From NCBI GenBank assembly GCA_005223375.1, contig RXOD01004884.1:1-17463 (forward strand): 17,463 bases of DNA. Direction: 5' to 3'. The notes below the pieces were generated by a model that had not been told where the DNA came from, did no database searches, and saw only the letters and a list, made by a program, of their open reading frames with translations. Positions 9,445 to 17,463 of the stretch are shown here, piece by piece (the first letter of the stretch is position 1; the number at the start of each line of letters is the position of its first letter). Made by a program: the position numbers and the translations under genes. Origin of the DNA: Amoebophrya sp. AT5.2. Its lineage: Eukaryota > Sar > Dinophyceae > Syndiniales > Amoebophryaceae.

Positions 9445-11038
9445 GTTTGACGTTTTGCTGTTGATTTGTTTTGGAGGATGCGCGGAAAAGATGAGAGAGC
9501 GTTTGCTACGCTTAATTGCCACAAAATATAGCTACAGGTGTCAAGAGTTACAATATAGAATGAACTTGGACAATTGTCAAGAATTAGGCGTCACAAGATG
9601 ACGCGCTGTCTTCGGTTCGAAGTGTCGAAACAAGTGCAGAAAAGAGAACTTTGCCTCAAGTTTGATTTTGTTTTCGGGATAACTCGTAGTCGACTAGGAG
9701 TTTTCGTACCCTGCTGCGGTTCACTTTTTGCGGCGCGTCGGTCTTGGTGCTAGGTCAGTAAATTCGAACGGCTACAGCCCAAGTGAAACACTCAGCGTCG
9801 CCATCCACGGTTTCATTTTCGATTTCACATCAAGCGTTTCATTTTGGATCGACCATCGTTCATTGCCAGTACGTACCGAAAGCAAGGTGAGAAATACAAG
9901 GAAAACCGGCTGACTCTTGAGCATTGATTTTGTTCTGGTGCCTGTTGCGAATTCTGTTCGTCGGTTTTTTTCTGACCGATCATGATGACATCCGCCCACG
10001 TATTCGCGGGATAGTAACAGCCGAAGATACCGAAGCACGTGGCCGCACCAATACCAGTGCTTCCACCACAGACGGCCTAACGGCACTGCGCATTGCATTC
10101 GAATCGAGACCGAGAGTGATGGTCTTTCCAAAACCTAGTGTCGTCGCAAAAAAGCGGTCCAGCGGATGCCATGCATGGATCGCTGACGTGCATCGGTGGA
10201 AGCAGCGCGCTGCAGGGGATATTCCAATTCCACAGTGGGGCCTCACTATCTGTCCCGTCACTTAATGGGAGGGTGGCCTCCACCGCACCTCCTTTCTTCG
10301 CCAGCTCCATCGGTTTGCCTCCTGCGCCGCGAACGCGCTTTACGTTTTGAATGCGACATGTACGAAAGCGCGTTCATCTTCTGATCGAGTCGACGTTAGA
10401 ACGCGACCGCTTGCACATGCTAATGCTTGCACTTGCTATCTGCTATTATTTGTACTTGTAGTAGTTTCTGCAGACACAGCACGACCACAAGTTGGGATCG
10501 CGACAATGATTCATTACGAACAAACTACTGGCCATCGCCATGGCCTACGATCATCACGCTCTGTCTGGCCCATTTAACGGCAGGGGCGGCACGCTCGCAT
10601 TCCTGGGGCAGTGGCCATGACAAAAAAAGCGAATCCATGATCGCTCATCCGATCCCCCCTAAGGTCAATAACAAAATACAGCTTCTCTGCAGGTATCCGA
10701 GCACTTTTTCCTTGTACGTCCTCTGCTTCCAGCCCCTCATGTGCCTGATTTGCAAATAAGTAAATTTAAACGTTTGTTCCTGTAATATCATGAACAACTG
10801 GCAACACTCCTGGCGATCCCGGAGGGCCCCTCGAAAACTGCCAAAGTCGACCCCCAACAAACCAGCGCATTGGCTGCATTGCAGTGCGGCTTCTCCAAAT
10901 TAAACGGTAAGCAGTGCGACACAGGCGAGTCACTGCGTGCCTCCATTTCCACCATCGCCTTCATCGGTCCTCGTAGTCGTCTGGTGTCGGTGTCCCCGAA
11001 GCAACTATTAAAAAGTAGTATCATGTATGAAGATTGGA
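9445..11038. other. Mostly non-coding interval between the secreted-protein and membrane-protein genes
   Basis: Apart from the weak ORF at 10077-10310, I see nothing firmly coding. A minus-strand ATG near 9927 opens a short hydrophobic leader (LKSQPVFLVFLTLLS) followed directly by a good donor (GTACGTAC). That would suit a signal-peptide exon, but no partner exon was found before the next gene starts. The frame 10788-11060 on the minus strand follows the membrane-protein stop and could not be joined to it in phase. Confidence 0.4.
10077..10310 (-). CDS. Possible small cysteine-containing protein or first exon
   Basis: The ATG at 10310 has a good context (AAACCGATGG) and opens 77 codons with five cysteines (IPC, DPC, LFC, FEC, AQC), starting MELAKKGGAVEATLPLSDG. 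There is no signal peptide and no recognised motif. The frame could end at its TAG or be a first exon, since GTTAGG near the end could serve as a donor. Two other minus-strand frames overlap it. It lies on the same strand as all supported genes, but coding evidence is weak. Confidence 0.25.
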   Translation of the reverse strand: MELAKKGGAVEATLPLSDGTDSEAPLWNWNIPCSALLPPMHVSDPCMASAGPLFCDDTRFWKDHHSRSRFECNAQCR

Positions 11039-13696
11039 CTAGTTCACCTCCTCCACCCATCCTTCCACGCAGAAGGAGTGCACTTTGCTGCAGGCCAGAC
11101 GTTCACTGGACGGGACGAGTCTGCCGCGCTTCGGCAGCTGCACAGTTTGCTCTCCCAACTCCGGCTTGAACGTGTCGGGCAAAATGACATACTTGACGGC
11201 GTCGCGGCTGCAGTTCAGCACAAACTCGGACCCAGTCTTGTGCGGCGGAGCAATCACGTACATTATCGAGGGAAGCCAATAGCCGAGATCGATCAAAGCT
11301 AAGTATATACTTACAGTTAAATAATAAATACAACGAACTGTACTGTCAGTAGCAGTACTAGCCCTAAATGTGAATCGCTGATCCATCTCCGAAAACATAA
11401 ACTACAACTACATGAAGCAATATGATATGAAATGCAGTATCGCGCACGCGCACCATGACCGACCAACGCGAGCAGAGACTCCTCGGCACTAAAAATCGGC
11501 GGAAGCTGCTCGCGGCGGTGGAGGACGAGCATAAAGCGAGGAGTAGTGAGAGTGGAACGAGATCGACATCAGGGTCGTTCCCAGCGAGGCTACAAACACC
11601 CGGTACGCGACGCTGCGGCGCGATCGGAGCATCTGAAACACCACCGCGAGGAGCTGCGGGTCGCGCACGTGGCGGTCGCACAAGACGTTGCCATCGAATT
11701 TCCCCACACCCTGATCATTATGCCCGCCACCCTCCTCTGTTTTCAACGACTCGCCCTCCTCCTCACGCTGCGGATCAGCTGGCCCCCGCGTTCCACTCTC
11801 ACTACTCCTCGCTTCCTGCTCGTCCTCCACCGCCGCAAGCAGCTTCCTTGGCCCTAAAAATCGAGCAGAGACTCCAGGATGCCTAAAAATCGGCCGCGGA
11901 GTCTCTCTCTCTCTGCTCGCGATACACTGCAGGCTTGCTGAAGAAGCCTCGCTTCGCCTCGTCAAGCTGGTCGATATTAAATAAGGAAAAGCAAAAGGAT
12001 AGTATATGATTATCCTCGGTATAATACTATAATCGATCCCTCTACATTCATCAGGAGCAGCACCTGGTCATCTCCTCGCTCAATCATTGCGTCCTGAATG
12101 TACATGGGCACGTCTTCTCCCGGGTGCTTGATCATGCCCTCCGACCCCTCGACCGGGATCCAGAGACGGTCGACCTTGGTGGCCACGACCCTCCCGTCCT
12201 CACCGGCGGCCCCGCAACACTTCTCCTCGAAGGCCTCCGGGGGGGCCGCTTTCACGTGCCACTCCGTGACCTCGTTCTTCATCGCAGTCCCGTTTTTCTG
12301 GTTCATCTTGCCAGGCAGAACCAGCGTCTGCAGCCACCGCATTACACGGCGATCGAAAAAACCATATTGATCCACTTCGTCTGTCCTATCATCGAGTATA
12401 GCTACACAACGAGACTGACATCACCAACTTCTGTACTACGAGAGAAAATACACCGAGCACGAGCAGATAGCATCGGATACTAACCGGCCGTCCGCGTGAC
12501 CCGATGAAAGATATCTGTACCGATGGATACGAAAGCGAAACCACCCTCCCGCCGACAAGCAGAACTATTCTTATCAATCTAGGTACGCACTGCGATAGCG
12601 ATACAAGTACAACGGCAGGAACTAACAGTAACACGTCGTGGACGAATAGGGTCTTATTACCCGTCCTCCCTTCTTAGCGGCAGGTCCACCCACCTGTGCA
12701 CCATCCCTACGTCTCCGAACGCGTCGCGGACGTGTTTTGCGTCCTGGTCTGGTTGGAACCGTCCCCAGTGCCGTTCCCGCCACAGCGCCCGCTCCAGGCT
12801 GCAGCCATACCGCTTCATCTCCACGCTTTCACCCGGGGCACAGGTAGGAGCCGCGGGGCCAAGGTTGATCCTCTGGCTGTCGGTGACGATCATGTCCATG
12901 TTGGTGCTGCCCATGTAGATGCCACACATATTGGCATCCAGCACGATGCCGCTCGCGCCCTTGTCCGTCGGATCAAGAAACACGCCGCCGGGGATCAGGC
13001 TCCCGGATATGTTTTCGATGGGCCAGACCCCCTCTATGGTGGGGCCACAGCGATGGTAACGATGACTAAGAACCCTATACTTGTATATAATGAAATTTTG
13101 ATGTGGGGGATCATCTTCAGCGAGAGGTCCCCTTTGCTTGTCCTGGGCAGAGGTTTGCCTATGCCTTTGCGAAAGGGGTAGAAACAGAGACGAGGCGGAG
13201 GCGGCTATCCTTGGTCGGGACATCGATCTGCAGCCTACAGTACAGGTACAGCTGACAATACCAATAGATCGGCACACTAGTACTACTCGGCCCTTCTTTT
13301 TTTTCTTGCCATCGCTGGTCCCGACAACCTACCGTCTGTGTTCAGCGCGAGGTGGACCGCCACCTCCGGGGAGCGGGTGAGGTGGACCAGATACTTGTAC
13401 TTGCCGAAGTCTTGAGTTGCCCGGCTATACGCCTTCAGCAGTTCCGCCTCCGCGTGAAAGTGCATGCCCACGGCAAGGCCAGCAAGCGCAACCGCCAGGA
13501 GGACCCCGACAGCAAGGTAGACCTTCCAAAACCGGGCACAGTGCGGCGCTGTAGACCTAGGCGCGGGGGCAGTCGTGGCGGAAGTAGATGATGACCGCGG
13601 GGCGTCGAGAAGGGCTTCTACCTCGCCCTCGCCCTCGAGCGTGTCAGCCCCAGGCCCGACGGCGAGCAGCACGCGCGACGCCCGTTGGCCTGACAT
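11039..13696 (-). CDS. Type II single-pass membrane protein of unknown family (5 exons)
   Basis: Proposed exons are 13696-13333, 13114-12661, 12385-12046, 11966-11926 and 11309-11039, about 489 residues; every junction keeps phase. Residues 1-57 are a polar cytosolic tail rich in Glu, Ser and Pro. Residues 58-79 form one hydrophobic helix (VYLAVGVLLAVALAGLAVGM). The rest is probably lumenal or extracellular and beta-rich, for example SGSLIPGGVFLDPTDKGASG and YWLPSIMYVIAPP, with scattered cysteines (RCGP, NMCG, APTC, KRYGC, EKCCG). I do not recognise the family. The start is ATG 13696-13694. Less certain points: exon 2 could end at 12694 (AG|GTGGGT) instead of 12661; exon 3 could end at 12028; the acceptor at 13115 was chosen on phase alone; the 41-base exon 4 was inferred because it repairs the phase between exons 3 and 5. 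Stop is TAG at 11039-11041. Confidence 0.5.
11310..11925 (-). other. Membrane-protein intron 4 built largely of an inverted-repeat element
   Basis: Donor GCAGT|GTATCG at 11925 and acceptor TTAACTGTAAG ending at 11310, phase 2 on both sides. The element at 11467-11921 starts only four bases from the donor. A second complementarity links the exon-intron edge (minus-strand TGCAGT-GT-ATCGCG) with GCGCGATACTGCA about 130 bases before the acceptor. Confidence 0.5.
11467..11921. mobile_element. 455-bp element with terminal and internal inverted repeats (MITE/introner-like)
   Basis: The left end begins CGCGAGCAGAGACTCC (11467-11482). The right end, read on the minus strand, begins CGCGAGCAGAGA, expands the GA repeat, then CTCC. 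Just inside, 11501-11559 and 11789-11847 are inverted copies matching at 56 of 59 positions. A further direct copy of GAGCAGAGACTCC..CTAAAAATCGGC is present at both sides (11470 and 11863). No transposase can be encoded in this length, and no clear target-site duplication is visible next to the ends. The arms read as open frames in both directions, which explains the similar short ORFs here. Confidence 0.6.
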
Positions 13697-15022
13697 TCCG
13701 CTTGCTTTTTCTTGTTTGTACCTCGTCTAGCTGTGATCGAGTTCGAAATCGAAGTGATTCGATGCAGCCTGTAGCTGTAAAGTTGAGAAAATATAAGTTT
13801 TAGCTCCAGTCTCAGTCTCGAATGAGAAGTGTATGAATCCACCTAAAAGTGTGCGTCTGGTGCGAGGGCGAGTGAGTACGACTACATAGAAAAACTTGTA
13901 GTGACAGCGGCTAGCTTCTACTACATCAAAACGCAATCTGATTGAACCAAGGGTGGAGCACGAGGACGAGCAGGAGGAAATGCTTAAAGTATATCTGCGC
14001 TCATATTTGTGTATCGCTAGACGTAAAAAGCATTTTCATCCGGCGAAGAATCTATGAAGCACGGCGGACCTCAGGAGAGTCACCAAAGGCAAAGGACTCA
14101 TTGGAGCGGGATGAGGAGGTGGACAACTACCAGTATAACACCGACATCAAATTCAAAGCGAGGGGGCACAGACGGCAACCGAGCCAGCGAGCCACATCTT
14201 CACCGAGTCAATCTACCCGCGAGAGTACACGAGAGGCACCAGTTACAATGCAATGGATGCAAGCATTGCTCGATTTTGGCGTGGCCTCCTCGGTAGCGGG
14301 CAAAAGCAAAACCCATCGCAGTATGGCGCAATGAAGCTACTACTGACCGAGAAACTGCAATTTCAGCAGGATATGCAAGGAAAGTAGAAAAAGTCGTGAC
14401 CGCCGCTGGCGGCCGGAGAGCTGGCGACGTTGGGAAATTCAAATTATTATACCAGATTTTGAGATTGTTAATTTAGTAGAAGGCAGAGGCAGTCGAGGAT
14501 TGCCGCTCTCATGTGTGGGTTCGACTTGAGACGAAGGAGGCTTCCCAAGAGTTCCTCGTCTCCGTCTCGTGTAAGTATAGTTTTTTATAAAACAGCACAG
14601 CTGATATGACGACTATGCGGCCCGGTTGCTAAGCCTCGCCATGCTTAACAATTACGGTGCGCATTGTGTCTCGACATCCAGACCGAAAACTTAAGACGCA
14701 CCAGACGATCCTGGGACGAATGGCATGAAGCAGATGAATTAGTTTTACGCTAGATGCCTCCTGTACTCCTGCGGTACGGGTGGGAGAACACCGTGAGCCT
14801 CTCCTGCAGTGAGTTTGTTTTTATTTACGTCCCCGCCCCTAGTGGCTTATAAATATTCTGAACCACCGATAGCAAGCCCTACTCTTTTATGTTGTAAAAA
14901 TAAAAAATGTAAAAAAGCCAACTTTTTCAATATGGCACTTTATGGCTCACCATGTTATGGTTAAGTAGATGAAATCCCCCCAATCTTTCGCTTTTTGTTT
15001 TTTGCTTTTCTCGCTATGTTGG
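13697..15022. other. Intergenic region between the glycosyltransferase stop and the membrane-protein start
   Basis: No minus-strand frame here looks like protein. A plus-strand frame at 13942-14334 has only a TTG start and reads like non-coding sequence. A small hairpin (GAGACGA / TCGTCTC) lies at about 14529-14563, and an AT-rich run with A and T tracts at 14840-14960 follows the glycosyltransferase stop, suiting a 3' untranslated or cleavage region. Confidence 0.45.
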
Positions 15023-17463
15023 CTAAAATTCCTCCAGCTTCTGGTACGCCGGCTCCCCCACGAGTTTTTTTCGTTCTTCTGCGATTTCTTTCGTCGCTTC
15101 CGCGGTTCGGTTCGCTGCAGACACGCTGCATTCTTCTCTCAGCGTTTCTTCGCTTTTCGGGAGGCCCAGCGGCCACAGCGTGCGCTGCGCGTAGCTCCCC
15201 TCTTTCAACTTCTTCCAGAAGTCGGCGGGTATGCCCGCGGCGTCGAACAGTTTCAGCAGGTACTTGGGCGAGTTCGGGAAATCTTGGCCCTGGGCGGCGA
15301 ACACGTCCGTGACTTGCGCCTTGGTCACGCCCTCATCGTACAGGGAATGGTTGATGTGCATCCACGACGCCGTCTCGTGTGCCCACTCAAAGGCGAGCCG
15401 AAAGTGTGGCACGGGAGATCGCGTCTCATCTTCTGCAGCGTTCTTCGCGTTTGTTGATGTGTCGGAAGGGTCGTGGTAGGAGTTAAACCCGAGCGCGTAG
15501 GACTGTAAGGGAAACTGGTGGGAGAGGTGGATGGACAGGTAGCGCGCGTCGCCCTCGCCGCTCGGCCGCAACTTGCCCTTCCCCTCCAGCGGCCCGAACG
15601 CACTCGTGGTCTTCCGGATTTGTGCGTCCGTCCCCAAAATCAGCAGCTCCTGAAACTCCATCTTCCAGAGGCAGAGAAACTGGCTTTTCGGGGCGGCAGC
15701 AATGAAATAACTCTCGAACAAAGGGATCTTCCCGCCGGTCCTGAAGTGTATAAGTTTAAGATGAAAACACCAGCAATCATTTTATTTTGGCTCACGACTT
15801 GGATTCTACTTGATTGGGGGGAGCCTATAATATTTTCGGGTGCCGCGCCACAATGGGCGCGGCGGCCATTGGCAACAGCCGCTACACAAACACAATCAAG
15901 CATCACCATCTTCGGGCTAGGAACAATAAATTGCTGGCTTGCGCTTGTCATCTACAGATAAAGTCGGACGGATGAACAACTACAACGGGGGGTGCAACGC
16001 GGAAGCACGCTGGACCTATGGACCCGGACAACAGTAATCGATAAATTGATACGGGTCCTCCGTGCCGTCGTCTATCCGCAGCCCGAGCATCTCGCTTTTG
16101 GGCGAAAACCGGTCACCGCCCCCACTCCCCCTGGCCGCCGTCAGGATGCCTCCGCTGCCCGTCATGTCGACGTCGACCCTTTCGTCAGCTTCTGGCCTTA
16201 GATCACCCGTGGTCGGCGGTGCGATGCCCTTGCGAGATGCGATTGAAGGAGCATCGGTTGATGAAGCTATCTAAGGTAAGAAAGTTACGTAGCAAGAGGA
16301 CAGCACATGTTCTTCCATAATTTGATGATATTAGAAGCCAAGATCATCCTGATGCATGCGCCATGGCCGAAAAGCAAAACTGCCCACTCAGCCTCCTCAA
16401 ACAAAGAAATACGGCGCAGTACCTGATCTTCTCCCCCAACACCCGCGCCGCCAACGCCAGAATCGCCGCTAACTACTATATCCCCACTTCCCCGGAATCG
16501 GTCGGTGATAAAGGCGAGGGGGCTCTGGCTTTTCATCCCTTCCCCCGATCGGTATGTCGGGAGCAGCGTCGCGTCGAGGTACACCCCGCCGAACCGCTCC
16601 AGCAGGGCGAGGCGGACGAGATCACAAAACCTGGCGACTTTCGGGTCCGCGTACAGCGCGATGGAGTCCAGGTCTTTCTTCGCGACGTAGTTCTTCACGC
16701 TTTCCGCGTCCAGGAAGATGACGCGCCAGTGCGCGCGGTTGGGGTCTTGCGGTTGAGGAGTAGCCTCCGCGTGCAACCGCGCCGCGTGGAGCCAAGAGAG
16801 GTAGGCGCGGCGGACGATGCAGGGCGCAGAGCCGAGGCCCTGGCCCCAGAAAATCCACAAAATCGGCGTGATGCTGCCGTCGTCCGGCACATAAATCGAG
16901 TCCGCGGTTTCGAAACCCGCGTAAGGGGTCGCTTTCTGCTCCATCGTTTTATTTTCATCGATTGAGAGCTGTGGGCCCCCCTGCAGGAAAGACGGCCTCT
17001 TCATCATCGCAGAATCTAGCTGAAGCTCCGAAGATGAAGGACTGTTCCCACCGATTGATGGGACACTTCCGGTTGCTTCCATCGGCTTCAGCGGCCGCCC
17101 CGTTTTCGGGCTGAACTTTGCGACGCGGCGGAGCGTCCCGATTTTTCGCGTGTAGGTCGCCGGCAGGCAGCTGTCGCGATCCGTTACAGCAGGTTCCAAA
17201 AACTCAGTGCATGGGGTAGTGTTGGCTTCCGGTCAGAGACTTCCGATCAATTGAAGATGCGTGTCCGTCGATATTATACCGCCGACGGGGTATGACGCGA
17301 TGAACACTAGCAGAGAACACTGGCAAGCTCGTTTCCTTGGACGGCTTCTCCTACCGCTTTTCGGCGGCCGGTGGCGGAATCTGGAAGGACGCCAAATTCT
17401 CAGACTCCGCGTCCTCGGGGTGGGGAGCGGAAACCAGTGTTGTAGAGGAACGCTGTGCGGCTA
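15023..17463 (-). CDS. Glycosyltransferase of the capsular polysaccharide synthesis type (5' end off window)
   Basis: Probably transfers a sugar from a nucleotide donor, in the secretory pathway. Visible exons are 17463-17355, 17170-16423, 16270-16053 and 15740-15023, about 596 residues, all GT-AG with phase kept at each join. Family signatures, numbered from the first full codon in the window: TPILWIFWGQGLGSAP at 137-152 (the opening strand), WRVIFLDAESVKNYV, DLVRLALLERFGGVYLDAT at 219-237 (donor/metal-binding region carrying the family's D-A-T form), and FESYFIAAAPKSQFL at 366-380. This order matches Caps_synth (PF05704) and related DXD sugar transferases. Residues 236-358 contain a Gly/Ser-rich insert, much of it from exon 3, where the family is normally shorter. 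The C-terminus is charged and helical. The first exon's frame (AAQRSSTTLVSAPHPEDAE) is supported only by composition and phase. An N-terminal anchor, if present, is outside the window. Confidence 0.85.
15741..16052 (-). other. Glycosyltransferase intron (between the insert exon and the FESYFIAA exon)
   Basis: Donor GACCC|GTATCA at 16052 and acceptor TATACACTTCAG ending at 15741 join GAGGACCC to GACCGGCGGG in frame (TEDP-TGGKIPLFESYF). Inside lies a GC-rich hairpin at 15842-15863 (GCCGCGCC, six-base loop, GGCGCGGC). The loop region carries CAAT, as in the hairpin of kinase intron 1. Confidence 0.7.
16271..16422 (-). other. Glycosyltransferase intron after the catalytic exon
   Basis: Donor GATCAG|GTACTG at 16422 and acceptor AACTTTCTTACCTTAG ending at 16271, phase 0 on both sides, with a good pyrimidine tract. 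The frame could read on into the intron to a TAA at 16285, but splicing adds exon 16270-16053 and then the conserved FESYFIAA exon, which the family requires. Confidence 0.7.
17171..17354 (-). other. First visible glycosyltransferase intron
   Basis: Donor AAGCG|GTAGGA at 17354 and acceptor GATCGCGACAG ending at 17171, phase 2. A plausible branch-point string CTGTAAC precedes the acceptor. It is needed because the catalytic frame has a stop (TGA) upstream at about 17235 and no ATG in between. Confidence 0.5.

Noticed and set aside
10788..11060. Minus-strand frame after the membrane-protein stop, as a possible further exon
   Set aside because: No donor-acceptor pair joins it in phase to the preceding exon, and the preceding frame has its own stop.
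11489..11965. 158-residue minus-strand ORF as a gene
   Set aside because: It spans both arms of the inverted-repeat element, and similar ORFs appear on the other strand for the same reason.
13942..14334. 130-codon plus-strand frame
   Set aside because: It starts at TTG and shows no domain or leader; the sequence reads like non-coding DNA.
15781..15798. Partial match to the dinoflagellate spliced leader (ATTTTGGCTCA)
   Set aside because: Only 11 bases match, it lies inside a glycosyltransferase intron on the opposite strand, and a match this short is not rare enough to call.

Overview
This window looks like nuclear DNA from a gene-dense protist. I favour an alveolate of the dinoflagellate lineage, with compact syndinian-type genomes such as Amoebophrya fitting best. 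That is inference from architecture, since no marker gene is present. The reasons are: all five supported genes lie on the minus strand, as in dinoflagellate unidirectional arrays; the genes are split by introns of roughly 80-620 bases; one intron needs a GC donor; and several introns carry inverted repeats at their ends or GC-rich hairpins inside, as described for introner-type introns. No bacterial signals, tRNA, rRNA or CRISPR were seen.

Layout in transcription order (right to left). (1) 17463-15023: a glycosyltransferase of the capsular-polysaccharide-synthesis type, four exons visible, 5' end outside the window. (2) 15022-13697: non-coding. (3) 13696-11039: a single-pass type II membrane protein of unknown family, about 489 residues in five exons; its last intron is largely a 455-base element with inverted arms. 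(4) 11038-9445: mostly non-coding, with one weak small ORF. (5) 9444-8572: a single-exon secreted protein with a possible beta-grasp (ubiquitin-like) domain. (6) 8571-6450: mostly non-coding, with one weak candidate exon near 7141-7400. (7) 6449-939: a very large divergent protein kinase related to casein kinase 1, five exons and about 1,450 residues. It has a signal peptide or anchor, a glycine loop with no glycines, and long insertions inside the catalytic domain. (8) 532-1: the N-terminal part of a charged, lysine/alanine-rich coiled-coil protein that runs off the window.

The exon models were built by hand. Junctions were chosen so that the reading phase is kept across each splice, and most use GT-AG. 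Reading phase closes exactly in the kinase and glycosyltransferase models, which makes them the firmest. Four of the five gene products appear to enter or sit in the secretory pathway (glycosyltransferase by family, membrane protein, secreted protein, signal-bearing kinase). Nothing shows that they act together, and dinoflagellate neighbours are often unrelated.

The most interesting signals are the inverted-repeat-bearing introns, the kinase with an emptied glycine loop and about 200 residues between DFG and the P+1 loop, and a 28-bp inverted repeat lying inside kinase coding sequence.
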